Source of the DNA: Nocardia crassostreae
GTDB lineage: Bacteria; Actinomycetota; Actinomycetes; Mycobacteriales; Mycobacteriaceae
DNA: 64,000 nt
NCBI RefSeq assembly: GCF_001613405.1
Contig: NZ_BDCH01000014.1
Location: forward strand, 186,001 to 250,000
Reading direction: 5' to 3'
Below are positions 18,182 to 27,179 of this stretch, one piece after another (positions within the stretch are counted from its first letter, which is position 1; each line of letters begins with the position of its first letter). The notes beneath the pieces are model-generated. The model was given only the letters and a program-made list of their open reading frames with translations. It had not been told where the DNA came from and did not search any database. Both the position numbers and the translations under genes were made by a program.

Positions 18182-20368
18182 GTGGCCGCCCACCTGCCCG
18201 CCGGACCGCCCGGTCGGGACCCGCGCTGGACGGTGGGGGAGAACCCCTTGCGGCACAACGTTTCCGATGTCTCGGTATTCACCGTCGGCGCCGGTGCGGT
18301 CGCCACCCGCGGCGTACTCGAGGAGTCCGAATCCGGGGCCGGGCCCGAGACGCTGATCTCGGGTGTGTACATCGGCGCTGGTCCGGAGCAACATTTGCTG
18401 GAGGGGCCGCGCTGGACCCGGGTCGATGTGGATCCGCCTCAGGCGGCGCAGCGTTTTCTCGACCTGTACGGCGGTGTACTGCATCGTGTGGAAACGTTGG
18501 GAGACGGCACCTTTCGCAGTATCCGGTTCGCCTGTGCGGACCGGCCCGGGGTGCTGGTGATGCGCGTGGAGACCACGCGCGAGCTGAACCCGGGTGCGCC
18601 GGTGCGCCGCCCGGGCATCGAGTCCGGCGTGCACACGGCCGACATCCCGATCGACGCCATCGCTCACGACGCCGAAACACGCTGTCTGCGTGTGGAATCC
18701 GATGCGTGCGGCGCGGTGGTCACGGCGGCCGCGCAGCGGCGCACCGACAGCGGGCTGGACCGGATCATGGCCGTGGTCGCAGACTCGGCCCCGGGACACG
18801 GTGCGCTTTCCACCGTTGGGCATGGTGATGACCCGGCGGTTGGGCGCGGTGATGATTCCGCCGCCGGGCATGGCGCCTGCTCCGTCGGGGAAGGCGGTGC
18901 GGCTCGGGCGCGGCGGCTGCTGGCGCGGGCCTGGGATACGGGGGTGGACGGGCTGCTGGCCGGTCATCGCGCGGCGTGGGCGCGGCGCTGGGCCACCACC
19001 GGCATCGAGCTGCCCGACGATCCCGAGACCGAGATGGCGGTCCGCTTCGCCCTGTTCCAGCTGTGGTGCAATGCGGGCGCGCACGGCGAGAATCCGGTCG
19101 GCGCGCGTGGACTGTCCGGTTCCGGGTACAGCGGTCACGTGTTCTGGGATTCGGATGTCTTCGTGCTGCCCGCCCTGGTCAGCATGGATCCGGACGCGGG
19201 CGCCGCCATAGTCGCCTACCGGGTGGCCCGGCTGCCCGCCGCTCGCGAACGCGCGCGGGCCGAGGGCAGGCGCGGAGCCCGTTTCCCGTGGGAGTCGGCC
19301 CTGGACGGCACCGATGTGACCCCGCGCAGCGGATTCCTCGGCGGTATCGCGGTGCCCATCCTCACCGGGACGCGGGAGGAACACATCACCGCCGACGTCG
19401 CCTGGGCCGCGGACCATTACGCCGAATGGACCGGTCGACCCGAATTCCTGGAGACCGCCGCCCGCGATCTGCTCGTCGACACCGCCCGCTGCTGGGCCTC
19501 GCGCGTGGACGAGGATTCCGAAGGCCGCGCCCACATCTCGAATATCATCGGCCCCGACGAGTATCACGAATCCGTCGACGACAATGCCTACACCAATGTG
19601 ATGGCGCGCTGGAATCTGCGCCGCGCCGCCCGGCTACAACCGCGAAACAGCATGGAGGCCAGCGAATTCGCGCAGTGGCGGCACCTGGCCGACCGCATTG
19701 CCGATCAGCTGTCGCCGGACGGGCGCTATCAGCAGTTCACCGGCTACTTCAGCCTGGAACCGCTGCTCGCCGCCGAGGTCGCGCGACCACCCCTGGCCGC
19801 CGACGTCCTGCTCGGCCAGCAGCGCGTGGCCCGCTCCCAATTGATCAAGCAGCCCAATGTGCTCATGCTGCACCATCTGATCCCCGAGGAGCTCGAACCC
19901 GGTTCGCTGTCGGTCAATCTCGACTACTATGCGCCGCGCACCACCCACGGCTCCTCGCTCTCGCCCGCCATCATGGCCGCCCTGCTGGCCCGCGCGGGCC
20001 GACCGGACGAGGCCCTGGAAATGCTGCGCGCCGCCCTGCGCCTGGACCTCGACGACCGCACCGCCAGCACCGCCTCCGGCCTGCACATGGCCACCCTGGG
20101 CGGGGTGTGGCAGGCCGTCCTGTCCGGGTTCGCGGGCGCGCGGGTCCGCGACGGCGTCCTGCATCTGCATCCCCAATTGCCCGGCGCCTGGCGCGAACTG
20201 GGTCTCACATTCCGCTGCCTGGGGCGGCGGGTGTGCCTGCGGATCACGCCCCGCGGCATCGGCGTGCGCACCGACGGACCGATCCGGATGGCGATCGGAA
20301 CGCGGTCGCCGGTCGTGGTGACCGGCGATATGTGGTGTCCCTTGTCGGAGGAGGAACACGGTGAATGA
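18182..20368 (+). CDS. Glycoside hydrolase family 65 disaccharide phosphorylase
   Basis: The 728-residue frame contains the GH65 core. The (alpha/alpha)6 barrel shows HVFWDSDVFVLPAL near residue 320, the general-acid block IIGPDEYHESVDDNAYTNV near 455-473, the phosphate-site-like GSSLSPAI and the C-terminal LHLHPQLP. GH65 enzymes phosphorolyse trehalose, kojibiose or maltose to beta-glucose 1-phosphate plus glucose. The start is unclear: GTG 18182 is inside a longer open stretch, and an ATG at 18081 would join only if the G8 run at 18147-18154 had nine G. The downstream mutase-like HAD fits the phosphorylase role. Confidence 0.85.
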   Translation: MAAHLPAGPPGRDPRWTVGENPLRHNVSDVSVFTVGAGAVATRGVLEESESGAGPETLISGVYIGAGPEQHLLEGPRWTRVDVDPPQAAQRFLDLYGGVLHRVETLGDGTFRSIRFACADRPGVLVMRVETTRELNPGAPVRRPGIESGVHTADIPIDAIAHDAETRCLRVESDACGAVVTAAAQRRTDSGLDRIMAVVADSAPGHGALSTVGHGDDPAVGRGDDSAAGHGACSVGEGGAARARRLLARAWDTGVDGLLAGHRAAWARRWATTGIELPDDPETEMAVRFALFQLWCNAGAHGENPVGARGLSGSGYSGHVFWDSDVFVLPALVSMDPDAGAAIVAYRVARLPAARERARAEGRRGARFPWESALDGTDVTPRSGFLGGIAVPILTGTREEHITADVAWAADHYAEWTGRPEFLETAARDLLVDTARCWASRVDEDSEGRAHISNIIGPDEYHESVDDNAYTNVMARWNLRRAARLQPRNSMEASEFAQWRHLADRIADQLSPDGRYQQFTGYFSLEPLLAAEVARPPLAADVLLGQQRVARSQLIKQPNVLMLHHLIPEELEPGSLSVNLDYYAPRTTHGSSLSPAIMAALLARAGRPDEALEMLRAALRLDLDDRTASTASGLHMATLGGVWQAVLSGFAGARVRDGVLHLHPQLPGAWRELGLTFRCLGRRVCLRITPRGIGVRTDGPIRMAIGTRSPVVVTGDMWCPLSEEEHGE

Positions 20369-21056
20369 CATCCTGATCCAGCCCACGGAGGCGGCCACTA
20401 CCGTGGCGGCGTCCCTTGCCGATCTCGTGGCCGCGCGGGTACGCCCCGTCGCCGCGGCGGCATCGGCGGCCGAATTCCTGCGCGAACTCGCCGAGCCGGA
20501 CGTGCTGCTCGGTGTCGCGGCCCTGGACGGCGGCGGTTGGTCGATTGTCGAAGGATCCGCCAAACCCATTGTGCTGGTGCCGCATTCGCTGCGCCTGGGC
20601 GCGGACGTGATCAAGCGCGTACTGGTTCCGCTGGACGGCACCGAGGAGGCCGCGCACGCGGTGGCCGAATCGGTGTGCCTGTTCCGCGCCGCGGGCACCG
20701 AGATCGTGGTGCTGCATGTGTTCGACCGCAGCACCGTGCCCGCCTGCTGGGATCAGCCCGCGCACGCCCGCTCGGCCTGGGAGGCGGAATTCCTGGCCCG
20801 CCACTGCGTCCCGTACTTCGACGGCCCGCCGCCGCAGGTGACATTGCGCAGCGGCCATCCCGGCGAGCATGTCGTCCAGGTCGCCGAGGACGCCGCCGAT
20901 CTGATTATTCTGGGCTGGTCGCGGCGGTTGCTGCCGGGCCGCGCCCAGACCGTGCGCACCGCCGTCACAGGGGCGCGAGTGCCGGTCATGCTGGTGCCGA
21001 CGGTGGCTCCGGCGCAGCGCGACAGCCGGGCGACACGGCAGGGCGCGCCGGTATGA
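20361..21056 (+). CDS. Universal stress protein A family
   Basis: GTG 20361 overlaps the phosphorylase stop by eight bases and follows a GGAGGAGG. The 231-residue protein has a complete UspA domain from about residue 93: VIKRVLVPLDGTEEAAHAV, the IVVLHVFD strand, and a late DLIILGWSRRLLPGRAQTVRTA segment resembling the ATP-binding Gly-rich loop, with VPVMLVP at the end. The first 85 residues resemble a degenerate second Usp fold. Linked by overlaps to the GH65 and HAD genes, it may couple disaccharide breakdown to stress or dormancy, which is inference. Confidence 0.8.
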   Translation: MNDILIQPTEAATTVAASLADLVAARVRPVAAAASAAEFLRELAEPDVLLGVAALDGGGWSIVEGSAKPIVLVPHSLRLGADVIKRVLVPLDGTEEAAHAVAESVCLFRAAGTEIVVLHVFDRSTVPACWDQPAHARSAWEAEFLARHCVPYFDGPPPQVTLRSGHPGEHVVQVAEDAADLIILGWSRRLLPGRAQTVRTAVTGARVPVMLVPTVAPAQRDSRATRQGAPV

Positions 21057-21820
21057 CGGACCACGATCCCGATGAACCGGTGATCGATGCCCGCCTGCAC
21101 GATGCCGTCATCTTCGATATGGACGGCGTGGTCACCGATACCGCCTCCATTCACGCCGCCGTGTGGACGGTGCTGTTCGACGAGTTCCTCGCCCGGCTGC
21201 CCGCCGTACCGGGGGAGAATCACGCGCCCTTCACCCGGGCCGATTACCTGCGCCACGTCGACGGTAAACCGCGCTACCGCGGCGTCGCGGATTTCCTTGC
21301 CGCCCGGGGTATCTCGCTGCCCTGGGGCGATCCGGCCGATGCGGACGTCGAGAACACCGTGTGCGGTCTGGGCAATCGCAAGGACCGCCTGTTCCGGACC
21401 CGGATCGCGCGCACCGGGGTCCCGGTATTCCACTCGACGGTGGCGCTGGTGCGGGAACTGAATGCCGCGGGCGTGGCCACCGCTATCTTCTCCGCCAGTC
21501 GCAATGCCGCCGAGGTGCTTTCGGCCGCCGGTATCGGCGAGCTGTTCACGGTGCGCGTGGACGGCGTCGTCGCCGACGAACTCGGCCTGACCGGGAAACC
21601 CGATCCCGACATGCTGATCGAGGCGGCCCGTCGCGTGCATGCCGAGCCCGGCGCGACGGTGGTCGTGGAGGACGCGGCGGCCGGGGTGGAAGCGGGTAAG
21701 CGCGGCGGGTTCGCGCTGGTGATCGGCATCGATCGCGGCGGCAATGGCGACGGCCTGCGCGCCGCCGGAGCCGACCTGGTGGTCGAGGATCTCGCCGAGG
21801 TCGACTTCGGCGGGCTGTGA
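21053..21820 (+). CDS. HAD-superfamily beta-phosphoglucomutase-like enzyme
   Basis: The 255-residue protein has HAD motif I FDMDGVVTDT at residues 22-31 (Asp nucleophile and general-acid Asp), motif II FSASRN, motif III lysine in LTGKPDPDM, and motif IV VVEDAAAG. The helical cap after residue 35 is of the beta-phosphoglucomutase type. It would convert beta-glucose 1-phosphate from the GH65 enzyme to glucose 6-phosphate. A GH65 gene beside a HAD mutase gene is a known pairing in mycobacteria. Its ATG overlaps the Usp stop by four bases. Confidence 0.85.
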   Translation: MTDHDPDEPVIDARLHDAVIFDMDGVVTDTASIHAAVWTVLFDEFLARLPAVPGENHAPFTRADYLRHVDGKPRYRGVADFLAARGISLPWGDPADADVENTVCGLGNRKDRLFRTRIARTGVPVFHSTVALVRELNAAGVATAIFSASRNAAEVLSAAGIGELFTVRVDGVVADELGLTGKPDPDMLIEAARRVHAEPGATVVVEDAAAGVEAGKRGGFALVIGIDRGGNGDGLRAAGADLVVEDLAEVDFGGL

Positions 21821-21845
21821 AACCGCGCGGTACTGTCGAGATCCG

Positions 21846-23567
21846 ATGAATCGACACGCGGCCTCGCTGCTCCCCGGACTCGACCAGTTCCGCGGGTATC
21901 GCCCGGCGTGGCTGCGCGCCGACGCGCTGGCCGGGATCACCGTGGCCGCGTACCTGATTCCCCAGGTGATGGCCTATGCGGCGGTCGCGGGGCTGCCGCC
22001 GGTGGTCGGGCTCTGGTCGGCCATCGGGCCGCTGCTGGTGTACGTCTTCCTGGGTACCTCCAAGCGGCTGTCGGTGGGGCCGGAGTCGACGACGGCGCTC
22101 ATGACGGCGGTGGCGCTGGCGCCGCTTGCGGCGGGGGATGCCGGACGCTATGCGGCGCTGGCCGCCGCGCTCGCGCTGCTGGTGGGCGTGATCGGCATTG
22201 CCGGGGCGTTCGCCCGCCTGGGCGTGCTGGCCGAGTTGCTGTCGCGGCCGGTGTTGGTCGGCTATCTGGCGGGCACGGCGGGCATCATGATCGCCAGCCA
22301 GCTCGGCAAGGTGACCGGCGCGCCGGTCGACGGCGCGACCATTCCGGAGCAGGTGCGCTCGTTTGCCGCGCACATCGATGAACTGCACTGGCAGACAACG
22401 GTGCTGGCCGCCGTCACCCTCGCCGCGCTGATCCTGCTCGCCTGGCGGGCGCCGCGGGCGCCGGGCCCGCTGCTGGCGGTGCTGTGCGCCTCCCTCGCGG
22501 TCGCGGTGTTCTCTTTGCAGCAGTACGGAATCGGTGTCGTGGGATCGATTCCGGCCGGATTCCCGTCGCCGGGTGTGCCGGATGTGCGCGCCGCCGATCT
22601 GGCCGTGTTGATTGTGCCCGCCATCGGCATCGCGCTCGTCGGGTTCTCCGACAATGCGCTCACCGCACGCGCTTTCGCCGCCCGCCACAACGAGCGCATC
22701 GACGCCAATCGGGAATTGGGGGCGCTCGGCGCGACCAATATCGCGACCGGTCTGCTGCACGGGTTTCCGGTCAGCTGTAGTGGCAGCCGCACCACCATCG
22801 CCGATGTGTCCGGGGCGCGGACCCAGCTGTATTCGGTGGTCTCGGTGGCGACCATCCTGGCGGTGCTGCTGGCCGGGCGCGGCATTCTCGCGAGCTTCCC
22901 CACCGCCGCGCTGGGCGCCCTGGTGGTGTACGCGGCCCTGCGCCTGATCGATCTACCAGAGTTCCGGAGGATTGCCCGATTCCGCCGGAGTGAGCTGGTC
23001 CTCGCGCTCAGCACGACCGCCGCCGTGCTCGTCTTCGGCGTCCTCTACGGCATCGGTATCGCCATCGCGCTCTCGGTGCTGGATCTGCTGCGCCGGGTGG
23101 CGCGCGGCCACGACGCCATTCAGGGCTTCGTCCCGGGTCTGGCGGGCATGCACGACATCGACGACTATCCCGAGGCGAAAGTCGTTCCCGGCCTGGTCGT
23201 CTACCGCTACGACGCCCCGCTGTGCTTCGCCAATGCCGAGGACTTCCGCCACCGCGCCCTGGCCGCCGTCGACGCCGCGGCCGACGGCCCGGCTCCGGTC
23301 CGCTGGTTCGTGCTCAATGCCGAGGCCAATGTCGAGGTCGATCTGACCGCCCTCGACGCCGTCGAGCAACTGCGCACCGAATTGGCCGCGCGCGATGTCA
23401 TTTTCGCCATGGCTCGCGTCAAACAGGATCTACGCGATGCCTTGCAGGCGTCCGGTCTGGTCGAGCGCATCGGCCCGGACCGCCTGTATCCGACGCTGCC
23501 CACGGCGCTGGCCGCCTACCGTGACCAGACGGGTGAAACGGGCCCCGAGGCTCCGACCGGACACTGA
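21846..23567 (+). CDS. SulP family anion transporter with STAS domain
   Basis: The 573-residue protein has the SulP signature at the N terminus (DALAGITVAAYLIPQVMAYAAVAGLPP), about 11-14 membrane spans, a conserved SCSGSRTTIADVSGARTQL region near residue 320, and a C-terminal cytoplasmic STAS domain (VVYRYDAPLCFANAEDFRHR; WFVLNAEANVEVDLTALD) near residues 450-560. Such proteins transport sulfate, bicarbonate or dicarboxylates. No carbonic anhydrase is fused, so the substrate cannot be read from the sequence. It starts 25 bases after the HAD gene and may be in the same operon. Confidence 0.88.
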   Translation: MNRHAASLLPGLDQFRGYRPAWLRADALAGITVAAYLIPQVMAYAAVAGLPPVVGLWSAIGPLLVYVFLGTSKRLSVGPESTTALMTAVALAPLAAGDAGRYAALAAALALLVGVIGIAGAFARLGVLAELLSRPVLVGYLAGTAGIMIASQLGKVTGAPVDGATIPEQVRSFAAHIDELHWQTTVLAAVTLAALILLAWRAPRAPGPLLAVLCASLAVAVFSLQQYGIGVVGSIPAGFPSPGVPDVRAADLAVLIVPAIGIALVGFSDNALTARAFAARHNERIDANRELGALGATNIATGLLHGFPVSCSGSRTTIADVSGARTQLYSVVSVATILAVLLAGRGILASFPTAALGALVVYAALRLIDLPEFRRIARFRRSELVLALSTTAAVLVFGVLYGIGIAIALSVLDLLRRVARGHDAIQGFVPGLAGMHDIDDYPEAKVVPGLVVYRYDAPLCFANAEDFRHRALAAVDAAADGPAPVRWFVLNAEANVEVDLTALDAVEQLRTELAARDVIFAMARVKQDLRDALQASGLVERIGPDRLYPTLPTALAAYRDQTGETGPEAPTGH

Positions 23568-23586
23568 TCGGTCCACGGCAGGTGAG

Positions 23587-24756
23587 TCAGGCGCTCGCGG
23601 TGGTGGGACGCGCCGACCGGTTCAGCAGCACGACCGGTATGGCCAGCGCCGCCAGGGACAGGACGGCGAGCAGGCCGTAGCCGCCGACGGCGAAGCCGAT
23701 GGTGGAGGCCATGGTCGCCAGGGCCGAGCCACCCCAGACGCGCGCTTCCACCGCGCCTTCGAGACGCATCTGTTCCACATCGGGCAGGCTGCCCGAGAGA
23801 AGGCTGCTCGCGCCGACGTAGGCGAGATTCCAGCCGAAGCCGAGCAGGAACAGCACGGCCGCCAGGGCGGGGCCGCCCGCGGAGTCGGCGGCCACCACGG
23901 CGATCGAGGAGATCGCCAGCAGCGCAAGGCCGGTCGCAATGACGGCCCGGCCGCCGAGGCGGTCGCACAGCAGCCCGGACAGCGGTGCCAGGGCGAACAT
24001 GCCGAAGGTGTGCGCGGAGATCATGGCGCCGACGGTGTGCAGGCCGTGGCCGTGCTGGTGGATGGCGAGCGGGGCGGCGGTCATGATCGTGGTCATGACG
24101 ATCTGCGCGACCAGCACGGTGGCCAGGGCCAGCCGCATGGGCGGCAGCCGGGTCGGTCCCGGCGGCGGTGCGGTGGGTGCGCCGCGGCGCAGCGTGGTCG
24201 CGGCCAGCGCGACGGCCGCCGTGCCGAGCAGGAAGACTCCGGTCGCGGCCTGGTGCCCGCTCGCCGTCGCGGCCGTCGAGATCGGGGCCAGCAGCAGCGG
24301 ACCGCCCACGGCCCCAAGGGTTCCCGCCCACACCACCACGGCCAGAATGGTGCCGGGACGATCCGGCCGCATATCGGCGGCCACGTAGCGCGACAGCTGC
24401 GCGGCCGAATTGCCCACGCCCAGCAGCACCATACCGGCGATGAGCAGCCACACCGTCACCGTCGACAGCATGGCGAGCAGCCCGCCGAGCGTCCCGATCG
24501 CATATCCGGCGACCAGCCCGGCCCGCCGCCCCCACCGCGCCATGACGGCGGTCAGCACGGCCGCCCCGATCGCCGTACCGATCACCCCCGCCGCGCTGGG
24601 CAGCCCCGACCAGGCCGCCCCCAATGCCTCTGCGGCGACCAGGGTTCCGAGCGTGCTCGCCGTGACCATGGCCAGGCTCATATAGGCCGCACCCAGGAAC
24701 AATGCCACCAGCCACCGGCGCGCAACGACCGGCTCCCGCATCCGAATTGCTGTCAT
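23587..24756 (-). CDS. MFS transporter (probable drug exporter)
   Basis: The 389-residue protein has twelve hydrophobic segments and the MFS loop 2-3 pattern MARWGRRAGLVAG near residue 75, with a matching LLCDRLGGRAVIATG in the second half. The length is typical of a 12-span MFS antiporter. It is divergent from an Lrp-family regulator gene, a frequent arrangement for exporters under local control. The export substrate cannot be read from sequence. Confidence 0.82.
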   Translation of the reverse strand: MTAIRMREPVVARRWLVALFLGAAYMSLAMVTASTLGTLVAAEALGAAWSGLPSAAGVIGTAIGAAVLTAVMARWGRRAGLVAGYAIGTLGGLLAMLSTVTVWLLIAGMVLLGVGNSAAQLSRYVAADMRPDRPGTILAVVVWAGTLGAVGGPLLLAPISTAATASGHQAATGVFLLGTAAVALAATTLRRGAPTAPPPGPTRLPPMRLALATVLVAQIVMTTIMTAAPLAIHQHGHGLHTVGAMISAHTFGMFALAPLSGLLCDRLGGRAVIATGLALLAISSIAVVAADSAGGPALAAVLFLLGFGWNLAYVGASSLLSGSLPDVEQMRLEGAVEARVWGGSALATMASTIGFAVGGYGLLAVLSLAALAIPVVLLNRSARPTTASA

Positions 24757-24918
24757 GCGGCAACGCTATTAGGCGGATGACCGGGAAAGAAGAAGATCCA
24801 CAAGGAGATCCGGCCACTTCGCCTGCCGAACGAAACCTATTCGAGCGGTGCGGGTTTACGAATGATCGATCAGCGGATCCGGGATGACACAGGCGATCCG
24901 GTGCGGTATCGGTTGAGA

Positions 24919-25410
24919 ATGGACAAAGCCCTGGACGACCTCGACTGGCGCATTCTCGCCGAACTGCAAGCCGACGGCCGCCTGTCCTACAACCAGCTGG
25001 CCCGCCGCATTCACCTGTCCGCCCCCGCCGTGGCCGACCGGGTTCGCAAGCTCGAGGAAGCGGGCGTGATCACCGGCTACGAGGCCCGCGTCGACCCGCG
25101 CCGCACCGGCCAGCCGGTGCTGGCCTTCATCCAGCTGCGCTGCGCGCTCGGACACTGCCTGTTGAAAACGAGTACCGCCGAGGCGTATCCGGAGGTGGTC
25201 GAGGTCCACAAACTCAGCGGCGCGCACTGCACCCTGCTCAAGGTGCGCACCGCCTCGCTGCAACACTTCGAGGGTCTGGCCGAGCGCATCGGCGAACACG
25301 GCACCATCGAAACCCATATCGTCCTGTCCACCCAGTACGAGGCGCGCGCGGTCGTCCCGGTGGATGTCGACCGGCCCGTCAGCAATCTGAGTGGCTGGCC
25401 GCATTCATGA
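24919..25410 (+). CDS. Lrp/AsnC family transcriptional regulator
   Basis: The 163-residue protein begins with the family pattern LDDLDWRILAELQADGRLSYNQLARRIHLS, a winged helix-turn-helix with PAVADRVRKLEEAGVITGYEA, followed by the alpha-beta RAM effector domain (LAFIQLRCA to HIVLSTQYEARAVV). Such proteins form octamers and sense amino acids or related compounds. ATG 24919 places the protein where the family starts; an upstream ATG at 24862 would add 19 unlike residues. It is divergent from the MFS gene and probably regulates it. The 3' end overlaps a decayed MFS fragment on the other strand. Confidence 0.85.
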   Translation: MDKALDDLDWRILAELQADGRLSYNQLARRIHLSAPAVADRVRKLEEAGVITGYEARVDPRRTGQPVLAFIQLRCALGHCLLKTSTAEAYPEVVEVHKLSGAHCTLLKVRTASLQHFEGLAERIGEHGTIETHIVLSTQYEARAVVPVDVDRPVSNLSGWPHS

Positions 25411-25790
25411 GCGTCGCGTATCGGAACAGGAGCAGGGCCAGGGCCTGGACGGCGACGATGACCGAGATCAATACGGTGCGGGAGATGTCGTAGAGCAGGC
25501 CGGTGAGTGTGCCGCCGAAGGCGGCGACCGCACCGGCGGCGGCAGCGTAGACGCCGTAGGCGGTGGCCCGGTGGGCCGAGCCGACCAGATCGGTGACGAC
25601 GGCGCGCATGGTGGATTCCTGAATTCCGACCGCGGCGCCCCACAGCAGGACCCCGAGAATCAGCCAGCCGCCGCGTGATTGGAAGACGAGGGCGGCCGAT
25701 GCGGCGGCCAGTAGTGGCAGCGCCACGAGGACGCGTGGCCCGGTGCGGTCGTAGGCCCAGCCGTCCGGATGCCATGCGGTCGAGTGTGAC
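25379..25790 (-). pseudogene. MFS transporter remnant (C-terminal third)
   Basis: From about 25790 the minus strand reads DGWAYDRTGPRVLVALPLL, a typical MFS central loop, then GAAVGIQESTMRAVVTDLV, RATAYGVYAA and two more hydrophobic spans to the stop at 25379. The N-terminal two thirds are absent; upstream there is only a short unlike stretch before the end of the esterase remnant. The codons are still actinobacterial and without internal stops, so the loss is a truncation rather than point decay. Confidence 0.7.
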
Positions 25791-25822
25791 AGTGCCGGAC
25801 GGGTTTCCGGCCCGAGGATCGG

Positions 25823-27135
25823 TTATCCGGTGATGACGGAGGGATTGAGGGTGGGGGAGGGCTTGGCGTCATCGTCGCCGATGACGAGGATGGCCGGGGT
25901 TTCGGAGTCGTAGCGCGACCAGGAAGGCAGACCCGGGTGGGTGGGGTCGCCGTCGCGGATGAAGGCGATCCAGGATCGGTGCAGCAGATCGGTGACCCGT
26001 TCGGCGCGGGCGGGGTCGAAGTCGCGGACGAAGGGCGCCGCGCTCCAGCGGGGGAGATTGCCGAAGACGAACGGGATTTCGAGGCAGTGGGTGGCGCCGA
26101 TGGGTGCGCCGACGGGGAAGTTCACGTCGAACTGGTAGACGTGCGCGGGGCGGGCGGCCGACCGCTCACGGGCCAGGTGCAGACCGGGACCGCGGAACCA
26201 GGCATCGCCGACGATCCGGATCACCGCCTCGGCGGGCGGGAGCTGTTCGGCTATGGCTGTGGCGTGCTCGCCGTACCGGGCCGCCCAGGCGGTCACCTGC
26301 TCGCGGGACGCGTCGCGATAGCTCGGGTCCATGCCGAAGGAGAAGCTGGCCTCGTCGCGGGTCCAGCCCATGAGGATGTCGATATCGGCGTCCGCCAAGG
26401 CGGCGGCCGGGTTGCGGGGCAGGGTTTCCGGATCGAGCACCGGGGTGAAGGCCAGCGCCCAGTCGCCGAATCCCCGGTACTCGCCGATCACCGCGGTGGT
26501 GCCGAGAATCAGCCGCTCCCACGGCTCCTGCCGCAGCGCCTCGATATCGTCGCCGTGCCCGAGATGCCGTGCCAGGGCGCGGGTGCGGTCGAGGGCCGCG
26601 GTCGCGGTCGGGATCGCCGCCGAAAGCGGCGATGTTCTCGGCGATCCACCGCAGTGCGGCGACCTGGTCGGACAGCCAGACATTGGTGTCGCCGAGCCCG
26701 GGCAGGAAGCCCAGCGGGCCCAGCCGGTAGTTGAGGGCGACGGAGACCATATCGCCGTCGCGGGCGAAGGTGTCGGTCGCGTAGATGTCGAGATTGCCGG
26801 AGCCGGTGAGGAATCCGCCGCCGTGGATCCACACCATGACCGGCCGCCGCGCGTCGTCGGCCGCGGGCGTCCAGATATTGAGGGTCAGGCAGTCCTCGTC
26901 GAACGGCGGGTTGCCGTGCGAGCCGAGCAGCGGATGCCCCTGCGGCAGCCACGGTTGCGGGGCCGACGGCCCGTACGCGGTGGCCTCGCGCACCCCGGAC
27001 CAACCGGGATGCGGGCGTGCGGCGCGCCAGCGGTGCTCGCCGGTCGGCGGCGCGGCATAGGGGACGCCGCGAAAGGCCGTGAGGCTGTCCTCGACGGACC
27101 CGCGCAGCAGCCCGGAGCCCGTCTCTCGCGGTCAT
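25823..27135 (-). pseudogene. Type-B carboxylesterase, disrupted and lacking the nucleophile region
   Basis: Reading from 27135, ATG ACC GCG lies in one frame while the family N-terminus (GLLRGSVEDSLTAFRGVPYA) lies in another. The frame then gives DCLTLNIWTP, the oxyanion-hole block VMVWIHGGGF and IAAFGGDPDR. At about 26595-26612 the frame changes to TAALDRTRALARHLG and continues to IPFVFGNLPRW and the stop. The expected GESAG-type nucleophile elbow normally found just after GGDPDR is missing. Two lesions plus loss of the catalytic serine make it non-functional. Confidence 0.82.
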
Positions 27136-27179
27136 GGTGGTCCTCGCATTCATCGTGTCGTGCTGTGCGGCAAACTGAT

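Noticed and set aside
17404..18828. Long plus-strand frame spanning the DUF4389 and GH65 genes
   Set aside because: It is the third frame through both genes, without motifs; low-complexity Arg/Gly sequence.
23395..24780. Plus-strand frame opposite the MFS gene at 23.6-24.8 kb
   Set aside because: Gln/Arg/Gly-rich shadow of an obvious 12-span transporter on the minus strand.
24862..24918. Upstream ATG for the Lrp/AsnC regulator
   Set aside because: It adds 19 residues unlike the family and has no ribosome site; the family N terminus starts at 24919.
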